A DNA stretch of 64,000 nt, taken from contig OY762821.2 in assembly GCA_963666475.2 (NCBI GenBank), forward strand, positions 186,001-250,000. Reading direction: 5' to 3'. Of this stretch, positions 1 through 6,948 are shown in pieces; the first letter of the stretch is position 1, and each line of letters opens with the position of its first letter. A program made the position numbers and the translations under genes. Under the pieces are notes generated by a model. That model saw only the letters and a list, made by a program, of their open reading frames with translations, ran no database searches and was not told the origin of the DNA. Source of the stretch: JBFHIZ01 sp963666475 (GTDB lineage: Bacteria > Bacillota > Clostridia > Lachnospirales > Lachnospiraceae).

Positions 1-159
1 GAAGAAAAAGAAGGAATTATCTTTCGGAGATGAGTATTTAATCGAAAAGAAAAACATGAATCAATGGGAAGAGGCGAAAATTATTGTAAGGATGATTATG
101 GGTTTGATAGTATTGCCCATGCAAATTATTTAGGGTATGCATATTTTATTATTAAATAA
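1..159 (+). pseudogene. Unidentified gene tail, frameshifted
   Basis: Two overlapping reading frames look like one broken gene. The frame from base 2 gives a short stretch with LSFGDEYLIEKK, and the frame from base 34 gives GENYCKDDYGFDSIAH and ends at a TAA at 157-159. A frameshift near 64-80 would join them. The SFGDE sequence recalls the start of the TIGR04076-type remnants at 2408 and 13913, but the rest does not match them. The gene is cut by the window start and its function is unknown. Confidence 0.3.
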
Positions 160-171
160 GGGAGAACAGCA

Positions 172-618
172 TTGGAAAAGATTGAAGACATAACTTATGG
201 ACATAAACTATGGGATAAAACAATTGAGTTTTCAGAAAAATGTTCTTGGAGAGCAGGCCGATATCTAGCTCTGAAAATGAAAAATAATGATTTTGAAAAT
301 AATGAGCGAGTTATTATCGCTTTGGATGATGATAATATTACTGCGTTCTGTACATTTATAAATAAAGATGAATTGCCACAAGAGTATGAGTTTACTCCTT
401 TTATTGGTTTTGTGTTTGTGGATGAAAAGTATAGAGGGCATCGTTTGTCCGAAAAATTGATAGGAGTAGCCTGCAAAATTGCAAGGTCTCAAAATTATTC
501 GAAAATATACATAATGAGTGGAGAGGTTGGATTGTATGAAAAATATGGTTTTATAAAAATAGGTGATTATAAAACTATATATGATTCTGAAGATCAGCTC
601 TTTTGTATTGAGTTATAA
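172..618 (+). CDS. GNAT family N-acetyltransferase
   Basis: A 148-residue single-domain GNAT protein, predicted to move an acetyl group from acetyl-CoA to an unknown amine. The acetyl-CoA loop is seen as YRGHRLS at about residues 87-93, after the beta4 strand IGFVFVDE, and the typical C-terminal YEKYGF lies at 122-127. The start is TTG at 172, chosen because a GGAG ribosome site lies at 161-164 and no in-frame ATG precedes the conserved part. It is the first intact unit of the boxed cassette-like array. The substrate cannot be told from sequence. Confidence 0.85.
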   Translation: MEKIEDITYGHKLWDKTIEFSEKCSWRAGRYLALKMKNNDFENNERVIIALDDDNITAFCTFINKDELPQEYEFTPFIGFVFVDEKYRGHRLSEKLIGVACKIARSQNYSKIYIMSGEVGLYEKYGFIKIGDYKTIYDSEDQLFCIEL

Positions 619-703
619 TTTGAATATATAAGTGGTTCGAAATTTCTTCCTAGTATTATAGTGGAAGAAAACAGAAATAATTGTAATTATACTTGAAAGT
701 AAG

Positions 704-720
704 ATTTAAAGTTATAGGGG
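704..720 (+). repeat. Cassette-boundary box, copy 1
   Basis: ATTTAAAGTTATAGGGG, a variant of the recurring box. It lies 86 bases after the acetyltransferase stop, with a small imperfect hairpin (CTTCC/GGAAG, about 648-668) between them. A methyltransferase remnant follows. Confidence 0.5.
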
Positions 721-774
721 GAGAAAGTGTGGAATTAAAGCTTGACATGTTGGAACAGGTGGTAATCTTCCAAC

Positions 775-966
775 TTGCATTTTTATTTTAATTTTACGAG
801 TTATCCTATTCGTAATGCAATGAACATTCTAGAGAACGAATTTTACCATTATGACACACCTTGTACAATTCAAAACCAACTTAATATGTTTGAAATAGCT
901 GGTTTCTTAAATGCTGAAAAAGTATTTCGAATTGAGAACACTACGATTATAATTGCATATAAGTAA
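775..966 (+). pseudogene. C-terminal remnant of a class I methyltransferase
   Basis: An open frame of 63 codons from a TTG. Its end (YDTPCTIQNQLNMFEIAGF, then a beta-strand-like FRIENTTIIIAYK) is the usual C-terminus of small SAM-dependent methyltransferases, where the helix QLxLLxxAGF precedes the last strand pair. The SAM-binding half is absent, and the 40 bases upstream read in another frame (GTG at 729, stop at 789), so this is a gene tail rather than a working gene. Together with the box at 704 it fills the 430-base gap between 619 and 1047. I see nothing else there. Confidence 0.5.
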
Positions 967-1047
967 TTTTATTAAATAATACGCAGAATAAGAATTTGAA
1001 CTATATAGAAGAGTATAGAATTTTACTGAAAAGGAAAGGAGCTTTTC

Positions 1048-1728
1048 GTGAAATGTTATGGTAAAAAGACAAAAAATGAATTAGTTTTATACGTTGATGA
1101 CGTTGAGGCACAATACGAAGAAAATGTAATAGCGGGATGGTATAAAAAAACGGCGAGTGGTTACTGTAAAATCTTCAATATGACTGATAAAGATAATGGT
1201 GTAACCGATGCAGATATTTCTATTATATGTGCTAATTTTTCAAAATTAGGTCCTGTTATGTTTGAAGGCTGTTTGGATTGGAAGAAAGCACTTTTAATTA
1301 TTGCTGATAAATTTTCGGAAAACAATATAGAATGGTATGTTTTTGGTAGCGTAAGCGATGTTTTAAGAGGGATAAATATAATTCCTCATGATTTGGATAT
1401 TATTGTTCATACGAAAGATTTTGTCAAAGTAAAAGATATTTTTTTGGACTGTGTTGTAGAGCCATTTATGGATTGTAAAAATAATTGGATAGTGCGTTAT
1501 TTTGGCAGAATGTCTATATTGAATTCATATGTTGATGTTGTTGCAGCTGAAAGTTTAAATGCCGAGAATCATTCATATGACAATATTTCTTGGAATGGTC
1601 ACAATATTTTGATTGAACTTTTTGACAATAGATATAATCTTGAGCTAAAGCGTAACCGACCAGAAAGAATCAAAGCTATGGATGAGTATAGATATGAAAT
1701 GAAACAAACAAAAAAGCAAAATTCTTAA
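1048..1728 (+). CDS. Nucleotidyltransferase-fold protein
   Basis: 226 residues. The central part carries the signature of the pol-beta nucleotidyltransferase superfamily: VFGSVSDVL (G100, S101) followed by HDLDIIV (D115, D117), with a third candidate acidic residue at D163 (YVDVV). Such folds transfer NMP to antibiotics, nucleic acids or proteins, but no target is evident. The N-terminal 90 residues match nothing I recognise. The start is GTG at 1048, preceded by AAAGGAG at 1033-1039. It stands alone between cassette boxes, so it was probably acquired as a single unit. Confidence 0.7.
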   Translation: MKCYGKKTKNELVLYVDDVEAQYEENVIAGWYKKTASGYCKIFNMTDKDNGVTDADISIICANFSKLGPVMFEGCLDWKKALLIIADKFSENNIEWYVFGSVSDVLRGINIIPHDLDIIVHTKDFVKVKDIFLDCVVEPFMDCKNNWIVRYFGRMSILNSYVDVVAAESLNAENHSYDNISWNGHNILIELFDNRYNLELKRNRPERIKAMDEYRYEMKQTKKQNS

Positions 1729-1733
1729 CACGA

Positions 1734-1750
1734 AAAATTTTAGATATAGG
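1734..1750 (+). repeat. Possible cassette-boundary box (weak copy)
   Basis: AAAATTTTAGATATAGG directly after the nucleotidyltransferase stop. It is related to the stronger copy AAATTTTAAGTTGTAGGG at 14564 but has lost the GTTG core. Confidence 0.3.
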
Positions 1751-1797
1751 ATAGTGAATATGAAGATAAAGGGGAATAATCAGGGGGGGAATGTATT

Positions 1798-2406
1798 ATG
1801 AAAAAGGTAGTGTTACTTTTAGTGTTATTATCAATGTTTGTATTAAGTGGATGTGCAAAATCTTCTGAAGAAGAAATGTCGAATAGGATGTTTCCTTTGG
1901 AGTTAGAAGAAAATGAACAGCAAATTGTGGATTTTATAACAGCACCTGATTATGCAGTTTTATTGTCTACTTCACTGAATGAAACTGTTAAATGGGCAAC
2001 CTGTTATGTAGAAGTATATAATTATGGGGAACTAATATATGAACAATTTGGAGGAGCTATAGGCTTTGATGATAACATAGGAAGAGGACTTGAAATTGCT
2101 ATTACTAGCCGAAAAATAGGAAGCTGGGATATCCATTTTAAGAATGAAAATAGTATAGCATCATTTGAGTTGAACGTAGAGGATGCTATTGAGGAAGAAG
2201 AAAGTCCTAATATATCTGCTTTTTTGAACTATGAAGTACCTATAACGATAAATGAACCTCAGATTATTGCAGTATATTTTTTTGATAATACTGCCACCGC
2301 ATTTACAAATTCGTTATTTGAGGAAAATTCAATAGACGATATTGAGGATTACGAATACGTTTATGTGTTGAAGGCAAAATTTAGTGATGAAACAAAAAAA
2401 TATTGA
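1798..2406 (+). CDS. Lipoprotein of unknown function
   Basis: 202 residues with a clear type II signal peptide: basic start, hydrophobic core, lipobox LSGC with the lipidated Cys at residue 19. The protein should be anchored on the outer face of the membrane. The mature part is acidic and beta-rich, with no motif I recognise. The ribosome site is the G-run just upstream of ATG 1798. It belongs to a group of surface proteins in this array (see 2485, 4102 and 11446), which suggests the array carries envelope functions as well as enzymes. Confidence 0.75.
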   Translation: MKKVVLLLVLLSMFVLSGCAKSSEEEMSNRMFPLELEENEQQIVDFITAPDYAVLLSTSLNETVKWATCYVEVYNYGELIYEQFGGAIGFDDNIGRGLEIAITSRKIGSWDIHFKNENSIASFELNVEDAIEEEESPNISAFLNYEVPITINEPQIIAVYFFDNTATAFTNSLFEENSIDDIEDYEYVYVLKAKFSDETKKY

Positions 2407-2407
2407 T

Positions 2408-2450
2408 TAAGAAAGCAACAGGATTAGAAATTTCAGTTTTGGAGATAAAT
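2408..2450 (+). pseudogene. TIGR04076-type gene, N-terminal remnant
   Basis: Read from 2411 this gives ESNRIRNFSFGDKF, matching ESNCRCGYFSFGDEF of the fuller copy at 13913. At DNA level TTTCAGTTTTGGAGAT is identical in both. The match ends exactly where a boundary box begins (2447). The C-terminal piece of a like gene lies after the next gene (3748-3774), so a TIGR04076-type gene appears to have been split here. Confidence 0.5.
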
Positions 2451-2463
2451 TTGAATTTGTATG
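2447..2463 (+). repeat. Cassette-boundary box, copy 2
   Basis: AAATTTGAATTTGTATG. A good copy, fused directly to the TIGR04076-type remnant and followed 22 bases later by the start of the next gene. Confidence 0.55.
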
Positions 2464-2484
2464 TGTAAATGATGAAATGGAGAT

Positions 2485-3744
2485 ATGAAAATGAAAAAGA
2501 GAGGACTTCTTGTTTTTTATATCATGGTTACCTGCTTAATTATCATAGGAATACTGTCTATGCATCGAGTCAGTAATACGGAGCAAAATCCCATTGAGAC
2601 AGTTAAGAAAATAAATAATTTGGATGCAATTATGGGCGGACCAAGACCGGAACCCCTACTTTGTTTGAATGCAGATGATATTCATGTAGACATGGGCAGT
2701 TATTTGGATATCAATCTTTCTTTTTCATTTTTGAATAATTTTATAAAAAGCTATCAAGAAACATGTAGAGATTGGATAAAAGACGAAGAAAGTGAATATT
2801 ATGGTGTTGCTGGACAATATATTTCTATGCAGCCAATTTACAGTTATGATGTATATAATAATCGACTTCAAGATGTAGTCAGATATATGTTTTTCGATGA
2901 AAATTTGAATTCAGCTGGATATGTTATGTTTTTTATAATGAATGATGGAGGGATAGTCAATAATATAATTTTTGAAGTAGAAGATCTAGTAAAAAATGTA
3001 TTTTTAGAAACTCCTGATGAAGAATTTATTTTGTTACAGAACTCTAATTATCAAATAATTATTGATTCTGAAAATGAAATTATTAGTAATGTTTCAGATA
3101 CAAGGGAATATCAAGTTTTGGGTAACTATTATAGTATATTAGATCAGTTTGATTTTGGTGTTTCATATAGTGAAATCATAGACCAAGATAATTTGATTTG
3201 GATAGATTTTAGAGAAAATGATATACAGGAATCCATAAATGATGAAGATTTCTACACAGGTGGTTGGGATTATTTAGAATTACAAGATGATGAGAAAATC
3301 CGATTCATTAAAGAAGCAACAGAAATATTTGCCTTACCTTACTTGGAATCAAAAGAAACAGTAAGAAGTCCGATATGGGAAAATACAATAGTAACAGTGT
3401 ATGATAAAATATCCCTTTCAAATGTTGAATGGTACTATGTAAGTATACCAGTGTATGATGCTCCTATGGATATGAAAGGGTGGGTCCTAGCTGAGAAAAC
3501 ATATGATTATAGTGAAGAAACGAGAGACTTATTACAAAGTGATGTGTATATAGAGATAGGTACGTTAGTTTATGAAGGGGATGAGTTTCCAGAAGCATGG
3601 AAAGAGGAAGAACTCATCGAAACTACATATGAACAAAGAGGACGAATTGAAGAAAGAAGAGATGGATTTATTAAGCTACTATGCACAGGAGGTAGTACGT
3701 TATGGGTAAGGGAAGAAGAACTCATTTATCCAGAATTTCCATAA
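2485..3744 (+). CDS. Membrane-anchored protein with SH3-like C-terminal region
   Basis: 419 residues. One N-terminal membrane segment (about residues 8-25, no lipobox Cys) suggests an extracytoplasmic protein held by a signal anchor. The middle is acidic and Tyr/Asp-rich without a known motif. From about residue 275 the pattern FALPYLESKETVRSPIW...WYYVSIP...GWVLAEK resembles a bacterial SH3 domain, and a second short beta-rich stretch (GFIKLLCTGGSTLWVREEEL) ends the protein. Binding to wall or peptide ligands is only an inference. The gene lies between the two halves of a TIGR04076-type gene. Confidence 0.7.
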   Translation: MKMKKRGLLVFYIMVTCLIIIGILSMHRVSNTEQNPIETVKKINNLDAIMGGPRPEPLLCLNADDIHVDMGSYLDINLSFSFLNNFIKSYQETCRDWIKDEESEYYGVAGQYISMQPIYSYDVYNNRLQDVVRYMFFDENLNSAGYVMFFIMNDGGIVNNIIFEVEDLVKNVFLETPDEEFILLQNSNYQIIIDSENEIISNVSDTREYQVLGNYYSILDQFDFGVSYSEIIDQDNLIWIDFRENDIQESINDEDFYTGGWDYLELQDDEKIRFIKEATEIFALPYLESKETVRSPIWENTIVTVYDKISLSNVEWYYVSIPVYDAPMDMKGWVLAEKTYDYSEETRDLLQSDVYIEIGTLVYEGDEFPEAWKEEELIETTYEQRGRIEERRDGFIKLLCTGGSTLWVREEELIYPEFP

Positions 3745-3747
3745 ATG

Positions 3748-3774
3748 TAAGCATTCATGGCGAAGTAAATACAT
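3748..3774 (+). pseudogene. TIGR04076-type gene, C-terminal remnant
   Basis: Nine residues, VSIHGEVNT and stop, against VCIYGEVNT and stop at the end of the copy at 13913. The DNA TGGCGAAGTAAATACATAAG is identical in both places. A boundary box follows in each case, so a whole cassette 3' end is preserved. Confidence 0.5.
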
Positions 3775-3781
3775 AAGCTTG

Positions 3782-3799
3782 AATTTGAATTTAACGAGG
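3782..3799 (+). repeat. Cassette-boundary box, copy 3
   Basis: AATTTGAATTTAACGAGG, between the TIGR04076-type tail and the gene at 3808. Its GAGG end also serves as that gene's ribosome site. Confidence 0.6.
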
Positions 3800-3807
3800 A
3801 GTTTTGA

Positions 3808-4056
3808 ATGAAGATTACGGATGTATTTTGTTGGAGAGATTCGGAAGAAATCAGTATCGACGAATTGAAACAGATTTTTATAGATTTCTACGTAAATAAA
3901 AAGTGCAATGACGAGTTTGTGATAGAGAAGGAGACACCAGAAAATTCTAATTCCAATGTTATTTCTTGCACAGAAGATATGAAAGCAGAAGGGAAAAATG
4001 TTGCATATGTTATATCAAAAAAGGAAGTAATTGCTTTAATTTCATATTTCGAATAG
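3808..4056 (+). CDS. Small hypothetical protein
   Basis: 82 residues, soluble and acidic, with no signal peptide or motif that I recognise. The ribosome site GAGGAG lies 6-8 bases before ATG 3808 and overlaps the end of the boundary box. The size and the flanking boxes fit a one-gene cassette. Confidence 0.55.
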   Translation: MKITDVFCWRDSEEISIDELKQIFIDFYVNKKCNDEFVIEKETPENSNSNVISCTEDMKAEGKNVAYVISKKEVIALISYFE

Positions 4057-4073
4057 TTTATCTGTTGGAGTGC

Positions 4074-4090
4074 AATTGAAGTTATCAGGG
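4074..4090 (+). repeat. Cassette-boundary box, copy 4
   Basis: AATTGAAGTTATCAGGG, 17 bases after the preceding stop and 11 bases before the next ATG. Confidence 0.6.
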
Positions 4091-4101
4091 AGCAGGTTTT
4101 T

Positions 4102-4956
4102 ATGAAAAAGATAAAATTTATAATGGGATTAATTTTAATATTGGTGTTAACTGGTTGTAATAAAACGGAGTTACTTCAACTTGATTTTAGTACAATTGAA
4201 AGCATTTCAATTGATCAATATAATTTTCAGGAAACGATAACTAAGAGTAAATGGGCATATAAAGAGGAAGATATAAATGAGTTGATTTCCTATTTAGAGA
4301 GCCTTAAAGGAAACCTTGTAGAAGAGCCAGAACTAGACGCTCCAAATACTATAGCATATGGAGTGACTTTGAATACCGTTCCTACGGAATATATATTATT
4401 TATTAGAGATTATGTAGTCTTGTCGAATGGAGAATATTATGAAATAGGGAATCAAAAAATCGAAGATATTTTTAATGAAATTCCTACATCTATGAAAACA
4501 TATAATCTTACATGGATCACAAATCATCGATATCTTTCATTGGTTGATGGAATTTGGGACACGACCTATATGGTAGAGTCGACAAATAAAGAAGAGCCAG
4601 CTGATAAAATCATATGGACGACTGATACTTCGATGATTGATACAATCACATATAAATTAGAATCAAAGATTACAAATAATTCTGATCTTATAATCGAATT
4701 TGGATCGATGTTCGAATTAGAAGCGGTGGTTAATGGAACGTGGTATAGAATTAGTTCGATGAATGAAGATTCATACCCGTTAGAGTTTACATCAGAGTTA
4801 CTTCGTATTGAGCCTGGTAAAAGTTCTTCATATTCATATGGATTACAATATTATCAACCACTTCCAATTGGGAAATATAGATATGTTAAGACAATTACGA
4901 TGGATGATTATGAATACAAAATTTATCTTGAGTTTGAAGTGCATAATGAAGACTGA
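4102..4956 (+). CDS. Lipoprotein with Ig-like C-terminal domain
   Basis: 284 residues, with a signal peptide and lipobox LTGC (Cys19). The first half (about 25-150) reads like a small PepSY- or inhibitor-type fold but is not assigned. The second half (about 170-284) has the strand pattern ending in RIEPGKSSSYSYG...LPIGKYRYVKTI...KIYLEFEV, as in bacterial Ig-like domains of Clostridia lipoproteins. The same pattern recurs at 11446 (SLEPGNYRIIKDF...YLAAEFVV), so the two are paralogous at domain level. It should sit on the cell surface. The ligand is unknown. Confidence 0.7.
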   Translation: MKKIKFIMGLILILVLTGCNKTELLQLDFSTIESISIDQYNFQETITKSKWAYKEEDINELISYLESLKGNLVEEPELDAPNTIAYGVTLNTVPTEYILFIRDYVVLSNGEYYEIGNQKIEDIFNEIPTSMKTYNLTWITNHRYLSLVDGIWDTTYMVESTNKEEPADKIIWTTDTSMIDTITYKLESKITNNSDLIIEFGSMFELEAVVNGTWYRISSMNEDSYPLEFTSELLRIEPGKSSSYSYGLQYYQPLPIGKYRYVKTITMDDYEYKIYLEFEVHNED

Positions 4957-4972
4957 GTTGAAGTTGTCAACG
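4955..4972 (+). repeat. Cassette-boundary box, copy 5
   Basis: GAGTTGAAGTTGTCAACG, overlapping the stop codon of the lipoprotein gene. The GTTGTCAAC part is itself nearly palindromic. Confidence 0.6.
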
Positions 4973-4993
4973 TGAATATTAGGAGATGTTAAG

Positions 4994-5134
4994 ATGGGAA
5001 GAATCGTGGCAATAGCGGGTGGAGATTTACAATCAAACTATGCAATTAATAAATATATAGTGGAAATGGTTGAGAAAAAAACCAAAAATTTTTTGTTTAT
5101 TGCTGGAACGTATCTTGGTATGATAAGTATGTAG
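4994..5134 (+). pseudogene. Peptidase E (S51) family gene, N-terminal remnant
   Basis: ATG at 4994, with AGGAG at 4981-4985, opens a frame whose start, MGRIVAIAGGDLQ...NKYIVEM...KNFLFIAGT, matches the N-terminus of S51 peptidases (dipeptidase E family). It ends at a TAG at 5132 after 46 codons. Family members have over 200 residues with a catalytic Ser-His-Glu set that is missing here. It runs straight into the tail of an unrelated gene (5116-5223). Confidence 0.55.
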
Positions 5135-5223
5135 AAGTAGTTCTTTCTGGTAGTGAGCAATTTGATGAGCAGATAATTATGTATTTTGATGGAAGGGAAG
5201 AAAGAAAACAAATAATTGAATAA
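5116..5223 (+). pseudogene. C-terminal remnant of an unidentified gene
   Basis: Frame +1 relative to the peptidase E remnant. It reads WYDKYVEVVLSGSEQFDEQ, then IIMYFDGREERKQIIE, and ends at TAA 5221-5223. It looks like a real protein end (amphipathic, acidic) but I cannot name the family. The overlap of two gene ends without a boundary box suggests deletion between cassettes. Confidence 0.35.
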
Positions 5224-5253
5224 AACAGGTCAGGAGATATTTAGGAGACTGAA

Positions 5254-5699
5254 ATGTGGGATATGATGGAGAAATTTGTTTATATAAAAACTGAACGGTT
5301 ATGTATCCGAAAGCTTCGCATAGAAGATTTGAACGATATACATATTTTATTGTCTGATTTAGAGGTGATAAAATATATCGAAGCACCATTTATAATTAAA
5401 CAAACATAAGACTTTCTAAAAGAAATGCGTTGATTGAATCCCTAAAGATTTTTGCAGTTGAAGATAGTTACTCACGTTTTATTGGATATGTAATATACCA
5501 TTTCTATCAGCTTAAGGGAATCGAAATTGGATTGATCTTAAAGAAAGAAGAGTGGAATAAAGGGTATGCAATGGAACTTACAAATGCTTTATTACAAAAT
5601 TCGAAAAGCAGGGGAGAATATTTGATTATTGAGTGCTCTCCAGAACAGTACGCAAGTATTAAGATAGCTGAAAAGTTCAATTTTTCGTATATATGTTGA
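5254..5699 (+). pseudogene. Decayed copy of the GNAT gene at 10878
   Basis: Nearly the same sequence as the intact acetyltransferase at 10878, from the ATG through the FNFSYI codons. It carries a nonsense change (CAAACATAA at 5401-5409 where the intact copy has CAAACAGAA) and, about 20 bases on, a one-base deletion. The last codons are missing: the match stops near 5692, and the sequence then continues as the tail of a HAD hydrolase gene. High identity with two clear lesions points to a recent duplication. Confidence 0.85.
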
Positions 5700-5834
5700 T
5701 GATAGAGAAGGAAACCTTGAAGTGGCTAATAGAATTGGTATGAACATTGTTTTATTTAATACCAGAAAAGTCCGGTTGAAGGAAATGTAGTTACCAGTTT
5801 TGATCAGTTAAAAAGTTTTCTTATAAAGTTTTGA
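5695..5834 (+). pseudogene. HAD-type hydrolase, C-terminal remnant
   Basis: Reads VDDREGNLEVANRIGMNIVLF, the motif IV region of HAD hydrolases (the DD pair binds Mg). After a frameshift around 5775 it continues VEGNVVTSFDQLKSFLIKF and stop at 5832-5834, the usual helix at the end of these enzymes. The front of the gene, including the DxDxT nucleophile, is missing and is replaced by the decayed GNAT. Confidence 0.6.
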
Positions 5835-5892
5835 AATCTAAATATGTTAGGACGATGAAAAGCTTTTATATTGACTTTTGTGGAGGGCAAAA

Positions 5893-6348
5893 ATGAGTTC
5901 TAAACGGAAAATAAATATTTCTGTTATATTGATTATTTTTTTAATCACTATTGGTATATGTTGTGCAATAATAATTAGTCCAATTTCTTTTAATAGTATT
6001 TCAATGGAAAAGGCTACTTCTTCAATAGTTTATATTAAAAATACGATTTTAAATGGAGAAGCGTTTCAGTATACCACGGCATATGATTTGAATGAAGAAG
6101 AAACGAACAAAGTAATTAAAATCCTTAACAAATATTCATATCATATCTGCATAGAAACATTAACACATAGAAATTCTATCGAAGATTATGGTTATATATA
6201 CATATTAGCATTAGATAACAACATAATCATGATTACTGATGTATCAAAAATAATTATTAATGATAGAGTATATCGTGTGGGTTATTTTGGAAGAACAAAA
6301 ATAGAAGAAATGATTTCAGAATTAATGGGTATATTATCGCATTATTAA
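5893..6348 (+). CDS. Membrane-anchored hypothetical protein
   Basis: 151 residues from ATG 5893, chosen because GGAGGG at 5882-5887 sits 5 bases upstream. A TTG at 5878 would add five residues but has no ribosome site. One membrane segment at about residues 9-31 (VILIIFLITIGICCAIIIS) precedes a soluble domain of about 115 residues with alternating strands and helices. No family recognised. It is probably exposed outside the cell. It lies in the array between a HAD remnant and a perfect boundary box. Confidence 0.6.
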   Translation: MSSKRKINISVILIIFLITIGICCAIIISPISFNSISMEKATSSIVYIKNTILNGEAFQYTTAYDLNEEETNKVIKILNKYSYHICIETLTHRNSIEDYGYIYILALDNNIIMITDVSKIIINDRVYRVGYFGRTKIEEMISELMGILSHY

Positions 6349-6363
6349 TTTGAATTTGACGGG
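6347..6363 (+). repeat. Cassette-boundary box, copy 6 (consensus-like)
   Basis: AATTTGAATTTGACGGG, the closest copy to the consensus. It overlaps the stop codon of the preceding gene and ends 11 bases before the next ATG. Confidence 0.7.
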
Positions 6364-6374
6364 AGGAATGGTGT

Positions 6375-6893
6375 ATGTCTGTAAAGATTAGAAGGATGAC
6401 AAAAAACGAGTTTGAAATCGTCTATCAATGGAGTGTGGAGCACCACGCAAAGGAACTGATGGAAGAATTACATATGTCTGAAGAAGAGGCAATCAAAGAG
6501 ACAATTGCAGAAGTTGCCGAGATGCTTCCTGATGGGTTCAATACAGAACATAACAATTTGTTGATGATTGTAGCAGAGAATGAAAACGTTGGATTTATCT
6601 GGACACTTCACGAGGAAACGGAAGGGCGAAAGCAAAGTTTTATATGTGATTTTGCCATTTGGGAATCTAAACGTCGTAAAGGATATGGGGTAGCAGCACT
6701 GTATTTGGCAGAAAAGAATGCTGTGGAAGCAGGATGTCATGAAAGTGTACTGTATGTCGGAGATGATAATGATGCAGCAAGGGCCTTATACCAAAAATGT
6801 GGTTATGAGGTACTGCGGCAAGAGGGCTGGGGAAAGTTTATGGTAAAGCAATTACTTTTACCATGCGCAGCAGCGACAACTTCCAAGCTGTAG
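6375..6893 (+). CDS. GNAT family N-acetyltransferase
   Basis: 172 residues. The full GNAT core is present: strand CDFAIWES, acetyl-CoA loop RRKGYGVAAL (R/Q-x-x-G-x-G/A type) at about residues 96-105, then the ESVLYVGDDNDAARALYQKCGYE helix and terminal strand. The terminal 15 residues (PCAAATTSKL) look like an add-on. It has its own ribosome site (GGGAGG) just after a consensus-like boundary box. Substrate unknown. Confidence 0.85.
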   Translation: MSVKIRRMTKNEFEIVYQWSVEHHAKELMEELHMSEEEAIKETIAEVAEMLPDGFNTEHNNLLMIVAENENVGFIWTLHEETEGRKQSFICDFAIWESKRRKGYGVAALYLAEKNAVEAGCHESVLYVGDDNDAARALYQKCGYEVLRQEGWGKFMVKQLLLPCAAATTSKL

Positions 6894-6899
6894 AACGAC

Positions 6900-6915
6900 A
6901 ATTTTGAAGTTATAG
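6900..6915 (+). repeat. Cassette-boundary box, copy 7
   Basis: AATTTTGAAGTTATAG, 7 bases after the GNAT stop and 33 bases before the next ATG. Confidence 0.55.
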
Positions 6916-6948
6916 TTATGAAGTATTTAAGATTTTATAGGAGAAAAC

